NCBI GenBank assembly: GCA_965196985.1
Contig: CBDALO010000131.1
Location: forward strand, 62,001 to 126,000
Reading direction: 5' to 3'
Source: 2-12-FULL-35-23 sp965196985
GTDB taxonomy: Bacteria > Pseudomonadota > Gammaproteobacteria > UBA12402
DNA: 64,000 nucleotides
Below the pieces are notes generated by a model, which was not told the DNA's origin, searched no databases, and saw only the letters and a list, made by a program, of their open reading frames with translations. Positions 55,942 to 64,000 of this stretch are shown here, in pieces. Made by a program: the position numbers and the translations under genes. Position 1 is the stretch's first letter, and each line of letters starts with the position of its first letter.

Positions 55942-56755
55942 AGCTTATGGGCTAAGCCCTGATTGTATGTTTCACCATGAGTATGGTAATTACCTTAAAG
56001 AACTTGCTTTATTGGGTTATACGGTAATCCCTTCTGCTTTTTCAAAGGAGCAGCTAAAGGAGGTTCGTAGTAGAATAGTTTCTATTTATAAGCAGCAGAG
56101 GGATAATTTTGGTTCTAAGCAGCTTGCTTGCATAGGTGATGAGAATATTTGTAGGTGTCCGATTGCATACGATAAAAGCTTTATCAGCTTAGCCAGTAAT
56201 TTAGTTATTCAAGAAATAGCAAAGGAGTTTTTAGGAGAGTATTTTATTTTAAGTTTGCAAAATGCAAATTTAAGTCAGCCTGCATCGCTTCATGCACAAT
56301 TTGCATGGCATCGGGACATACCTTATCAAAATTTCACCTCTTCGAGCCCTCTTGCTCTAAATGCACTAGTTGCTATTGATAATTTTACACATGAAAATGG
56401 CGGCGTTGTCGTCCTGCCTTTTAGCCATAATTATGTTGGTATGCCAAGCGAGCAGTTTGTTTTAAAACATGAAAAGACAGTTTGTGCTGAAGCTGGCAGT
56501 ATTATTTTCTTTAATTCAATGTTAATGCATCGTGCGGGAGAAAATAACTCAAATGAAGTAAGGTGTTCTTTAAATCATATGCTGTCGCTTCCTTTTATTA
56601 AACAGCAATATGATTTTAAACAAATAATCGGCGAAGAGTTGCAAGAGCCTGGCTTGAGAAGGTTTTTTGGGTATGAATCGGTTACAGCAAAAGATGACAT
56701 GGAGTGGAGAGTATTAAGAGAGCGTAAGCTGAAAAGTTGTCAGGGAGATGAATAG
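55931..56755 (+). CDS. Phytanoyl-CoA dioxygenase (PhyH) family protein
   Basis: 274 residues. It has an Fe(II)/2-oxoglutarate oxygenase facial triad: H and D in FAWHRDIPYQ, distal H in MLMHRAGENNS, with downstream R in EVRCSLNH. A VLPFSHNYVGMPSE loop is typical of PhyH proteins. In this context it could hydroxylate a sugar or a lipid-linked intermediate, but the substrate is unknown. The start overlaps the glycosyltransferase end. Confidence 0.82.
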   Translation: MSIKAYGLSPDCMFHHEYGNYLKELALLGYTVIPSAFSKEQLKEVRSRIVSIYKQQRDNFGSKQLACIGDENICRCPIAYDKSFISLASNLVIQEIAKEFLGEYFILSLQNANLSQPASLHAQFAWHRDIPYQNFTSSSPLALNALVAIDNFTHENGGVVVLPFSHNYVGMPSEQFVLKHEKTVCAEAGSIIFFNSMLMHRAGENNSNEVRCSLNHMLSLPFIKQQYDFKQIIGEELQEPGLRRFFGYESVTAKDDMEWRVLRERKLKSCQGDE

Positions 56756-56848
56756 TAGAGGGGGTTTGAACTCCTTGGCCAAGGTTTCGTGGTAGGCGCT
56801 GTTATTATTCATAGGTTTTTTAAATGTAAAATGTTTTTGTAGTTTATT

Positions 56849-57751
56849 ATGAAGTGGAAAAAAATAGCTAACATAGAGCCGCTAGGTCTAAATAGGTTTT
56901 GGGAATGCTCCCACCTTGCAAATCCGGTTATTAAAATAGTTGGTGGTAAGATTTGGCGGATATACTGTAATACAAGGGATAAGAGAAATAGAGCTTATCT
57001 TATTTATATTGACCTGGACCCTAACAATGGCTTTAACGTTGTCGGTAGCTCTGATACTCCGCTTCTTTCATTGGGGTTGCTTGGTGCTTTTGATGATGCC
57101 GGGATTTCAATGGGATCAATTTATACTTACAAGGAATATGACTATCTATATTACCTTGGTTGGAACCTTGGGAAGGGCGTGCCTTTTCGAAATGCTATAG
57201 GGCTGGCTGTCAGCAAGCGTAATCAAGAAGCTTTTAAGAAGATTTCTATTGGACCTCTTCTCGATAGAAATATAGTCGACCCTTTTTCTATCTCCTATCC
57301 TTTTGTTATAAGGGTTGGTGATAAATATAAAATGTGGTATGGGTCTCATAAGCAGTGGGGCAGTACAACTGATGATATGATTCATTGCATAAAATATGCG
57401 GAATCTAATGATCTTATAAATTGGAGTAGGTCTGGTGAGATTTGCCTAGATACCAATAACCAGCATTACGCTTTTTCTAAACCATTTGTATTACTTGAAG
57501 GTGATATTTATAAAATGTGGTATTCCTACCGGGGGGATAAGTACCGCATTGGCTATGCGGAATCGCAAGATGGTATCCACTGGGAGCGCATGGATCACCT
57601 TGTTGGTATTGACGTTTCACCGTCGGGTTGGGACTCAGAGATGATAGAGTATCCTTGTGTTTTTGACTATGAGGGTGATCGCTATATGCTTTACAATGGA
57701 AATGGCTATGGAAAAACGGGGTTTGGCATAGCTGTTTTAGAAAAAGATTAA
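56849..57751 (+). CDS. Five-bladed beta-propeller protein, GH43/GH32-like
   Basis: 300 residues. Repeated blades with the recurring pattern K(Y/W)xMWYS (DKYKMWYGSH, DIYKMWYSYR, DRYMLYNGNG) and GIHWER, as in glycosidase-like propellers seen in polysaccharide loci. The catalytic acids of true GH43 enzymes are not clearly placed, so it may be a binding or transferase-associated protein. It lies 93 bp after the PhyH gene and ends 10 bp before the duplicated acyltransferase fragment. Confidence 0.65.
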   Translation: MKWKKIANIEPLGLNRFWECSHLANPVIKIVGGKIWRIYCNTRDKRNRAYLIYIDLDPNNGFNVVGSSDTPLLSLGLLGAFDDAGISMGSIYTYKEYDYLYYLGWNLGKGVPFRNAIGLAVSKRNQEAFKKISIGPLLDRNIVDPFSISYPFVIRVGDKYKMWYGSHKQWGSTTDDMIHCIKYAESNDLINWSRSGEICLDTNNQHYAFSKPFVLLEGDIYKMWYSYRGDKYRIGYAESQDGIHWERMDHLVGIDVSPSGWDSEMIEYPCVFDYEGDRYMLYNGNGYGKTGFGIAVLEKD

Positions 57752-57761
57752 ATTATTATTG

Positions 57762-57958
57762 CATAGCTGCTAACTTATCACTAGTTATACTTGCCACGCG
57801 GCTCTTTGGAGCGAGAATAACTTCTTTTTCATTTGTGTTTTTGCTGATCCAGGCACCTGGTCCAATAAAACTTTCATCTGCAATGGTAATTTCGTTGTTG
57901 ATACAGGCGTTGACACCTATAAAACAATGCTCACCTACTGTTACATTGCCAGATATAA
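57762..57958. repeat. Left copy of a 197-bp duplication flanking IS66
   Basis: Identical by eye to 60497-60693. It encodes, on the minus strand, the last 65 or so codons of the acyltransferase. On the left it is followed by the gene's original final codon and stop (Q then TAA, 57759-57761 and below), so the duplicated part ends exactly at the IS junctions. Confidence 0.92.
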
Positions 57959-58045
57959 GTAAGCGATCCAGCAAGTACACCCTAGTCAACTAGTTAAATT
58001 CATGTGACTGTATGCTCCCGCAAATAGTAACAAGGAGCTTACGGT

Positions 58046-58345
58046 ATGTCAGCAACAAATCCTGAAAATGAAAATGCTACTTACACAGATGCTTATTGGG
58101 AAAAACACCTTTCCGACTTTAAGCAAAGCAAGTTAACCAAAGCGAAATACTGCCGAGAGAATAACGTACCTTACACGCAGTTTCTCTATCGTTTGAGAAG
58201 AGAACAGCAAAAAACGCTAGCAAAGGTTGTTTGCGTGTCTGAGCAGCCAGCACAACCAGTGGCTGTCATGCAGGTCAACTCACACATACAGATTAGCTTT
58301 TATGACCAGGATAGCTTAGCGTCTTTGATTCAGAGGCTTTGCTAA
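58046..58345 (+). CDS. tnpA: IS66 accessory protein TnpA
   Basis: 99 residues. The N-terminal helix-turn-helix-like part (YWEKHLSDFKQSKLTKAKYCRENNVPYTQF; motif core SKLTKAKYCRENN) is typical of IS66 Orf1. It overlaps tnpB (TAATG), so the two are coupled. Confidence 0.88.
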   Translation: MSATNPENENATYTDAYWEKHLSDFKQSKLTKAKYCRENNVPYTQFLYRLRREQQKTLAKVVCVSEQPAQPVAVMQVNSHIQISFYDQDSLASLIQRLC

Positions 58346-58695
58346 TGTTTCAGAACTGGAAAACACCGATCTGGTTTTATCGTACCCCTGTGGACTTTAG
58401 AAAACAGATTGATGGCCTAGTAATGCTGATTGCCGATCATCTCTCAATGACCCCAAGCTCAGGCCAGCTATTTCTTTTTCGTAACAGGCAGCGCGATAAA
58501 ATAAAATTACTTTGGTACGACCAAAATGGTTTTTGGCTTTGCTACAAACGATTAGAAAAAGGTAAGCTGAAGTTCCCTAGCGAAGCAGATGAGACTATCG
58601 AGTTGACCCAAGATCAGTTAAGCTGGTTATTGTCAGGTTTAAACTGGATGAAGCAAAAGTCATTACCCAAAGTCTCTCCCGAGTTTTTTTACTAA
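58345..58695 (+). CDS. tnpB: IS66 accessory protein TnpB
   Basis: 116 residues. IWFYRTPVDFRKQIDGL, GQLFLFRNRQRDKIKLLWYD and GFWLCYKRLEKGKLKFP are the IS66 Orf2 signature. The start is the ATG in TAATG at the end of tnpA. A 228-bp noncoding stretch separates it from tnpC, longer than usual in IS66. Confidence 0.94.
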   Translation: MFQNWKTPIWFYRTPVDFRKQIDGLVMLIADHLSMTPSSGQLFLFRNRQRDKIKLLWYDQNGFWLCYKRLEKGKLKFPSEADETIELTQDQLSWLLSGLNWMKQKSLPKVSPEFFY

Positions 58696-58923
58696 AATGG
58701 CAAAAAAAGTCTTGACAGGTTTTTTCTGTGTTTTTTGATTTTACACGTGATTTTAATGCTTGTTTTATATCCTTAGCCCAGGCTTTGTGAGATCCGCTAG
58801 GAGTTGAAAAGAAAACATCACAATGACCAGCTACCCCAAAAAAGTAATATGCGCTAACCAAGCGCCTGAGGAAGAAAATATTGCACTTAAAATGTCATGG
58901 TACACTTTGCAGAAGTTACTTGA

Positions 58924-60453
58924 ATGAGAAACGCAATGCAAACAGTCCCTAGTGAGCTTTTCTATCAACAAGTCGGAATAAATGAAAAGCTTTGTCATAA
59001 GCTTGAAATAGAACATGCTCGTGTTGAACAGTATGCCGAGGCTTATGATCATTTGAAGATACAATTTGCTAAGCTCCAACGACAGCATTTTGGTAGTAAA
59101 TCTGAGCGCTACATAGAAGATCAGTTGCCACTCTTCGGTGATCTCTCAACACCGGAGGATCAAGAAGATGATGAAGCAGTTGTTGTCTCTTCTCACAAAC
59201 GTAAGAAGAAGGTCAAGAATGAATTACCTGTGACGGTGAGAATCATTCCAGTACCTGATGACCAGCGTATTTGTCCTTGCGGTAAAGAAAAATGCCCAAT
59301 GCGTTTTGAGACTAAAAAAATACTGAACTACAAACCAGCTGTCTTTGAAATGATTGAAGAGCGCCGTGAAAAACTAGGCTGTGATTGCGAGCAAGGTGGT
59401 GTTACGGTTGCACCTAAGCCTTTACATATCCTACCTAAGGCCGAGGCGTCTGAATCATTACTAGCGCATTTAGTGTCTAGTAAAATCAGGGATAGACAAC
59501 CCTTTTATCATTTAGAAAAACAACTACGCTCACAATACGGCGTCAATCTATCCAGGCAAACTATGTCACGTTGGTTTATTGAGCTGACTAAACCTTTACA
59601 GCCGATTTATAATCTATTGAAGGATGAGCTGCTGGATTATGAAATAGCAAGTTGTGACGCGACTAAATTACAAGTCTTAAAAGAGCCTGGTCAACGGCCA
59701 CAAACTAAGTCACTGATTCATTGCATGCGAGGTGGTGCTCCTGGTCGTGAGGTTATCCTGTTTGCCTATACGCCAAGTGACCACAGTGAGTTTCTAGTAG
59801 AATGGTTTCAAGGGTGGACTGGCAAGCTTCATACTGATGCAAGCCCTATATTCGACCAATTAGAAAATACCGGCGTTACGATCATTGCGTGCAACCTTCA
59901 TGCCCGCAGGAAATTTGAAGAGATCACCAAGGCGACCAAAAAGAATGGGTTAGCCGCTCATGCTATGCGGGTCTATAAAAAACTCTACCGGATTGAAAGA
60001 AAGGCGAAAGAAGAAGAGATGTCGCCTGAGCAACGCCTTGCGCTTCGGCAGAAAGAATCAAAACCGATTATGGATGAGTACAAGGAGTGGCTAGAGGAGT
60101 ATTATCCAAAGGTTCTACCACAATCTCATCTTGGCAGGGCAATGGAATATGTCATCAAGCATTGGGAAAACATGACTCGGTTTCTTGATGATGGTAGATG
60201 TGAGATTGATAACAATCACACAGAGAGAGACATTAAGCTCTTAGTGCTTGCAAGGAAGAACTTTCTATTTTGCGACACAATGCCAGGCGCTAACGCACTA
60301 GCAATGCATGCAAGTCTAGCTCTAACTGCTGAACTGCATCATCACAATGTCTGTCGATACTTCACCTATCTTTATGAGCGCCTACCACATTGCAAAACAT
60401 TAGAAGATATTGAGGCACTGCTGCCATGGAATGTGCCGCCGGATAGCACCTAG
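58924..60453 (+). CDS. tnpC: IS66 transposase TnpC
   Basis: 509 residues. N-terminal coiled coil (KLEIEHARVEQYAEAYDHLKI region), then FGSKSERY, a zinc-finger-like CPCGKEKCPMRFE, and the DDE catalytic domain with CDATKLQVL (D), LHTDASPIFD (D) and CEIDNNHTERDIK (E). The element looks complete. Confidence 0.93.
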   Translation: MRNAMQTVPSELFYQQVGINEKLCHKLEIEHARVEQYAEAYDHLKIQFAKLQRQHFGSKSERYIEDQLPLFGDLSTPEDQEDDEAVVVSSHKRKKKVKNELPVTVRIIPVPDDQRICPCGKEKCPMRFETKKILNYKPAVFEMIEERREKLGCDCEQGGVTVAPKPLHILPKAEASESLLAHLVSSKIRDRQPFYHLEKQLRSQYGVNLSRQTMSRWFIELTKPLQPIYNLLKDELLDYEIASCDATKLQVLKEPGQRPQTKSLIHCMRGGAPGREVILFAYTPSDHSEFLVEWFQGWTGKLHTDASPIFDQLENTGVTIIACNLHARRKFEEITKATKKNGLAAHAMRVYKKLYRIERKAKEEEMSPEQRLALRQKESKPIMDEYKEWLEEYYPKVLPQSHLGRAMEYVIKHWENMTRFLDDGRCEIDNNHTERDIKLLVLARKNFLFCDTMPGANALAMHASLALTAELHHHNVCRYFTYLYERLPHCKTLEDIEALLPWNVPPDST

Positions 60454-60463
60454 CACGTGTTAG

Positions 60464-61159
60464 CTACGGAAGCAAGGACGCCCGTGGATCGCTTACCATA
60501 GCTGCTAACTTATCACTAGTTATACTTGCCACGCGGCTCTTTGGAGCGAGAATAACTTCTTTTTCATTTGTGTTTTTGCTGATCCAGGCACCTGGTCCAA
60601 TAAAACTTTCATCTGCAATGGTAATTTCGTTGTTGATACAGGCGTTGACACCTATAAAACAATGCTCACCTACTGTTACATTGCCAGATATAACAACGTG
60701 AGAGCTAATAAAGTTATGGTCTTTAATTAGAGAGTGGTGTCCAATATGATTGCCGCTCCAAAGAGTAACATTATTGCCTATAGTAACGAAGGGTTGAATA
60801 GTATTATCTTCTAGAATAAAACAGTTATCGCCAATGTTCTCCCTCTTACATAAAACGGTTGCATCAGGGCTGATATAACTTGCCAATCGATAGCCTTTCT
60901 CTTTTGCTTGCGTATAAATCTTTTCTCTAGGTTTGTTCATCTTCTTGTAGCTAACAGCAATGAACATGTCATAGTTTTCTGGAGAATACTTGGCAAAGAT
61001 ATCTTCAAATGCAACTACTGGTAAGTTATGAAAAAGATTCTCATTAATGAATTTTTGATTGACTGTGAAAGCTACTACCTTTCGATTGGCGCATTGAGTA
61101 AAATAGAAGTGTGCTAACTCTGCAATCTGCCCAGCACCAAAAATAATGAGTGGTTTCAT
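60464..61159 (-). CDS. NeuD/PglD-like sugar acyltransferase, 3' end altered by IS66
   Basis: 231 residues as read. The N-terminal part is a Rossmann-like PglD N domain (LIIFGAGQIAELAHFYF), then hexapeptide repeats of a left-handed beta helix (SPDATVLCKRENIGDNC, VTIGNNVTLWSGNHIGHHSLI, SGNVTVGEHCFIGVNACI). It is probably an acetyl- or acyl-transferase acting on a dTDP-amino sugar. IS66 replaces only the last residue (Q, stop) with about ten IS-encoded residues (VSDPRASLLP), so activity is likely kept. It overlaps the methyltransferase by 4 bp. Confidence 0.85.
   Translation of the reverse strand: MKPLIIFGAGQIAELAHFYFTQCANRKVVAFTVNQKFINENLFHNLPVVAFEDIFAKYSPENYDMFIAVSYKKMNKPREKIYTQAKEKGYRLASYISPDATVLCKRENIGDNCFILEDNTIQPFVTIGNNVTLWSGNHIGHHSLIKDHNFISSHVVISGNVTVGEHCFIGVNACINNEITIADESFIGPGAWISKNTNEKEVILAPKSRVASITSDKLAAMVSDPRASLLP
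60497..60693. repeat. Right copy of a 197-bp duplication flanking IS66
   Basis: Starts CATAGCTGCTAAC directly at the IS66 end and matches 57762-57958 to GCCAGATATAA, after which the acyltransferase gene continues uniquely. Confidence 0.92.
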
Positions 61160-61782
61160 GTTGTTTTCCTAACAAGGATAGTAAATTCATATAAGTCATA
61201 GTCATGTAATAGTGCTATATTTTTAGCGTAGTGTTGTTTACAGTGATCAAATAAAAAGGTTGGATCTGCATAATACAAATCGTCTCGCATTTTGTCATGG
61301 TCAGAGTATTTTGTTAGACAGTTAAAAGCAAAGCCCTTTGTGGCAGCTTTATTTATTTTGTCTAGAGTGCTTAAGATGTAGTTAAGCCAGGTTTGCTCGT
61401 CAACTTTTTTCTTTGTGTTGAAAATGCCGCTGGCAATGACATAGTCAGTTTTTGACTTTAAGTCGCTTGTTGTTAGAAAGTGACGGTGTTTTGTTTCTTT
61501 ATAAGTTTTTTTTGCTGCTTGAACCATTTTTTCTGAGATATCAATGCCAGTGTAGGAAAATGATTTATATTTGCTAAGTAAGAACTCATACATGGCACCA
61601 TATCCACAACCCCAGTCTGTTAGGGTGAAGTGGTCTGATGAGGTTATTATCTGGCATAGCACTGCAAAACGTTGTTTTTGAGATTCTTGCGAACTCCAGT
61701 CAACTCCATTATGGGTCGTTCCATGTTGTTTTAACTTTTGTGTGTAATAGTTTGAAACTTGTTTAAGAATTTCGCTGCTCAT
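61156..61782 (-). CDS. SAM-dependent methyltransferase, class I
   Basis: 208 residues. Motif I is LTDWGCGYGAMYEFL, followed by YTGIDISEKMVQAAKK, and motif post-I is YVIASGIFNTKK. The substrate is not evident; such enzymes in sugar loci may methylate sugars, but this is open. It overlaps rmlB by 20 bp and the acyltransferase by 4 bp, so the three form one tightly packed operon. Confidence 0.82.
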   Translation of the reverse strand: MSSEILKQVSNYYTQKLKQHGTTHNGVDWSSQESQKQRFAVLCQIITSSDHFTLTDWGCGYGAMYEFLLSKYKSFSYTGIDISEKMVQAAKKTYKETKHRHFLTTSDLKSKTDYVIASGIFNTKKKVDEQTWLNYILSTLDKINKAATKGFAFNCLTKYSDHDKMRDDLYYADPTFLFDHCKQHYAKNIALLHDYDLYEFTILVRKTT

Positions 61783-62794
61783 GTTCTTTTTCCATTTGTA
61801 GGGTATGCTCCTTAATTAATTGGCTTAGATGCGCTGATATAGTGTTGGTAGCTGTAGCTGTCCAGTGTAGGTGTTGTTTGACTTTTGAAGCATCAACTGA
61901 GTAACGCCAATCATGTCCTGCTCTGTCTTTTACAAAAGTAATTAATTCTTTGCATGATTTATCGTGAGACAGTTGTTTATCACACAATTCACAAATCATA
62001 GTAACTAAGTCAATATTCTGCATTTCATTGTCGCCGCCAATATTAAACGTTTCGCCAGTTTGAGGTTGTTGTAAGATAAGGTCAATTGCATGGCAGTGAT
62101 CATCCACATGTAGCCAGTCTCTAATGTTTTTTCCATTGCCATAAATGGGGATTTCAAGCTGATGAATGCAAGCATTGATCACTTTAGGAATAAGTTTTTC
62201 TTTGTGTTGAAAGCGGCCGTAGTTATTTGAGCAGTTAGAAATAGTGGTGGGTAGTCCATGGGTTTTAAAGTAGGCTCTAACTAAGTGGTCGCTGCTTGCT
62301 TTAGAGGCTGCGTAAGGTGAGTTGGGCTGGTAGGGTGAGTTTTCTGTAAAAGCTGGGTCGTCTGCACTTAGCGAGCCGTAAACTTCATCTGTCGAAATAT
62401 GGTGAAAGCGATAAAAAGGTGAAGTTTTAGTATATGCTTTGCAAGCTTCAAGCAAAGAATGTGTGCCATTAATATTCGTTTGAATGAATTGACTGGCGTC
62501 AGCTATAGAGCGGTCTACATGACTTTCTGCAGCAAAGTGAATAAGCGTATCAATGCGGTGTTTTGTTAGAAGAGCTAAAACCAGCTTTGTGTCACAAATA
62601 TCACCTTGCACGAAACAATAACGCGAGTCATTTTTAACAGGGTCTAGATTGCTTAGATTTGCTGCGTAGGTAAGTTTGTCTAGATTAACAACCTTAATAG
62701 TCTGATATTTTTTGAGTAAATGGAGGATAAAATTTGCACCAATAAATCCAGCCCCTCCAGTAACTAATATGTTTTTAAAGTTGCTCGCTGACAT
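61763..62794 (-). CDS. rmlB: dTDP-glucose 4,6-dehydratase
   Basis: 343 residues. NAD-binding TGGAGFIGANF at 10-20, FAAESHVDRSI, the catalytic STDEVYGSL (T, D, E) and the Y-x3-K in YAASKASSDH. It makes dTDP-4-keto-6-deoxyglucose from the RmlA product, the substrate for the WecE-type aminotransferase at 63301. It leads the reverse operon with the methyltransferase and acyltransferase. Confidence 0.96.
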   Translation of the reverse strand: MSASNFKNILVTGGAGFIGANFILHLLKKYQTIKVVNLDKLTYAANLSNLDPVKNDSRYCFVQGDICDTKLVLALLTKHRIDTLIHFAAESHVDRSIADASQFIQTNINGTHSLLEACKAYTKTSPFYRFHHISTDEVYGSLSADDPAFTENSPYQPNSPYAASKASSDHLVRAYFKTHGLPTTISNCSNNYGRFQHKEKLIPKVINACIHQLEIPIYGNGKNIRDWLHVDDHCHAIDLILQQPQTGETFNIGGDNEMQNIDLVTMICELCDKQLSHDKSCKELITFVKDRAGHDWRYSVDASKVKQHLHWTATATNTISAHLSQLIKEHTLQMEKEHEQRNS

Positions 62795-62914
62795 AAGTTT
62801 GGGCTCTTAGTTTGTGTGAGGGATTTTATCAAGCATTTGCTAAAACAGCTAGAAAGTCTTCATGTTTTTGTCTAAAATGGCAGCATTTTTGAGCGTTAAG
62901 TTGTGAGGAGTTGT

Positions 62915-63304
62915 ATGTCTAGATACTTTTATGTTTTCCTTTGTATTTTGCTAACTTCTTATGGGCAGCTTGTTATAAAGTGGCAGCTAAACAAATTACC
63001 AGCATTGCCTCATAGCTTTATTTATCGTTCTTTTGTTTTAACTAAAATCATTCTAACAAATGTTTATGTTTTATCTGGTTTTGTAGCTGCTTATTTGGCT
63101 GGACTGTGTTGGATGACGGCTATCAAGAAACTGAATCTTAACATTGCTTATCCTTTTATGAGTTTATCGTTTGTTATCGTCTTCCTTGCCTCGACGGTAA
63201 TATTTCGCGAATCCATTTCATATATGCAGGTTATTGGTTTGGCGCTTATCGTTTTGGGTGTTTGTTTTATCGGTTTGTCTTCTAATGGAGCTATTTCAAC
63301 ATGA
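62915..63304 (+). CDS. Four-helix EamA/SMR-like transporter
   Basis: 129 residues from ATG 62915, with GAGGAG 5 bases upstream. Four membrane helices, SYGQLVIKW near the start and NLNIAYPFMSLSFVIVFLAS in helix 3, resembling half-size DMT proteins such as ArnE/ArnF flippase subunits and SMR exporters. It overlaps wecE by 4 bp (ATGA), suggesting a role in moving a lipid-linked amino sugar. A second partner subunit is not seen. Confidence 0.75.
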   Translation: MSRYFYVFLCILLTSYGQLVIKWQLNKLPALPHSFIYRSFVLTKIILTNVYVLSGFVAAYLAGLCWMTAIKKLNLNIAYPFMSLSFVIVFLASTVIFRESISYMQVIGLALIVLGVCFIGLSSNGAIST

Positions 63305-64000
63305 TGCAAATTCCTTTTAATATTCCTTTTGCTGCCGAAAATTCACAACGCTACTTAGATGATGTTATTAAGAGTAAGCGGTTTGAGGCGGGTAAGTATA
63401 CCCAGAAAGCAAGTGATTGTTTGGTGGAATTAACAGGGGCTAGAAAAGTATTATTAACAAACTCGTGTACAACTGCACTTGAGCTGGCAGCAACCTTGAT
63501 TGACTTAGGCCCGGGTGATGAAGTGATCATGCCATCTTTTACTTTTGTTTCAACAGCGACAGCTATTGTTATGCGTGGTGCCACCCCTGTTTTCGTTGAT
63601 ATCCGTTCTGATACTTTAAATATTGATGAAAAATTAATTGAGCAGGCCATTACTCCACGAACTAAGGCTATTATCCCCGTGCATTATGCCGGTGTCGCCT
63701 GCGATATGGACGCCATTATGACAATTGCTGATAAGCATAACTTATTCGTTATAGAAGATGCTGCCCAAGCTATAAATGCAAGCTACAAAGGTTTGGCTTT
63801 AGGGGCAATTGGACACTTTGGCGCATTTAGCTTTCATCAAACAAAAAACATTACGTCAGGTCTTGGCGGTGCACTATTGATCAATGATGAGCATTTTGTT
63901 GATCGGGCTAAAATTGTTTGGCAAAAAGGTACAAACCGAGAGGCCTTCTTAGAGGGTAAAGTTGATAAATATTCTTGGGTAGACATCGGTTCTTCGTTTA
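63301..64000 (+). CDS. wecE: dTDP-4-amino-4,6-dideoxygalactose transaminase, partial
   Basis: 233 residues visible, cut by the window end. PLP-dependent DegT/DnrJ/EryC1 family: LTNSCTTALELAATLIDLGPGDEVIMPS-type segment (core GPGDEVIMPSFTF), VHYAGVACDMD, VIEDAAQAINA and the PLP lysine in FHQTKNITSGLGG. By-eye match to E. coli RffA/WecE is strong. It aminates dTDP-4-keto-6-deoxyglucose, the RmlB product. The start is the ATG at 63301 or the one at 63304, overlapping the transporter gene. Confidence 0.9.
   Translation, partial: MMQIPFNIPFAAENSQRYLDDVIKSKRFEAGKYTQKASDCLVELTGARKVLLTNSCTTALELAATLIDLGPGDEVIMPSFTFVSTATAIVMRGATPVFVDIRSDTLNIDEKLIEQAITPRTKAIIPVHYAGVACDMDAIMTIADKHNLFVIEDAAQAINASYKGLALGAIGHFGAFSFHQTKNITSGLGGALLINDEHFVDRAKIVWQKGTNREAFLEGKVDKYSWVDIGSSF

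Larger units (their letters stand above)
57959..60496 (+). mobile_element. IS66-family element with tnpA, tnpB, tnpC
   Basis: 2538 bp, ends GTAAGCGATCC at 57959 and its inverse GGATCGCTTAC at 60486-60496, the signature GTAAGCG of IS66. The normal 8-bp duplication is absent; instead a 197-bp direct repeat flanks it. Confidence 0.95.

Noticed and set aside
57756..57989. Minus-strand ORF resembling an acyltransferase
   Set aside because: It is the duplicated 3' end of the acyltransferase read from IS66 sequence, with no start of its own.

Overview
The window looks like the chromosome, or a large integrated region, of an AT-rich gammaproteobacterium heavily colonised by insertion sequences. Housekeeping gene orders (tRNA-Gln/prs/rplY/pth/ychF, hemA/prfA/prmC next to lolB, cyoABCDE) are gammaproteobacterial. 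The IS load, a eukaryote-like protein kinase and many broken genes resemble a facultative intracellular fish pathogen such as Piscirickettsia. That assignment is an inference from content, not a database result.

Layout. 1-6.3 kb: a three-gene transposon (frameshifted zinc-ribbon/HTH protein, DD35E transposase, AAA ATPase). It is split by an IS110 element, which is itself split by an ISKra4 element. An ORF-free, hairpin-rich stretch of about 800 bp follows. 6.3-11.2 kb: an accessory island with two tyrosine-recombinase-like genes (the first cut by IS256), a small membrane protein, an Rpn nuclease with a probable intragenic antitoxin start, and a truncated helicase. 11.2-24.4 kb: an IS graveyard (unassigned transposase, IS4, ISKra4, IS256, IS91 and IS66 types) sitting in and around one large unknown gene. 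24.7-26.7 kb: a kinase-like protein, an SGNH hydrolase and a dehydrogenase remnant. 26.8-47 kb: core genes separated by a 78-bp palindromic repeat family; katA and yajR are interrupted by IS elements. 46.9-51.6 kb: the cytochrome bo oxidase operon with a frameshift in cyoA. 51.6-64 kb: a surface-polysaccharide locus (rmlA, rmlB, wecE, a left-handed beta-helix acyltransferase, glycosyltransferases, WbqC and PhyH proteins), invaded by an IS66 element flanked by an unusual 197-bp duplication.

Mobile elements could be delimited to the base from target duplications: six copies of a 1387-bp ISKra4-family element (ends GGGTGCTGCC, 8-bp duplications), three copies of a 1532-bp IS256-family element (8-bp duplications), one complete and one partial IS4-family element (1469 bp, 7-bp duplication), and an IS66 element of 2538 bp. 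Removing them in silico restores an integrase, a 482-aa catalase, the YajR C-terminus and a long unknown ORF, so many insertions look recent.

Working relationships. rmlA, rmlB and wecE make a dTDP-4-amino-4,6-dideoxyhexose, which the adjacent acyltransferase could N-acylate for a surface glycan. hemA, prfA and prmC are overlapping or nearly touching genes of tetrapyrrole synthesis and translation termination. CyoA-E form the quinol oxidase and its haem O synthase. The Rpn gene, the small membrane protein and the recombinases look like one mobile, possibly phage-defence-related, cluster.
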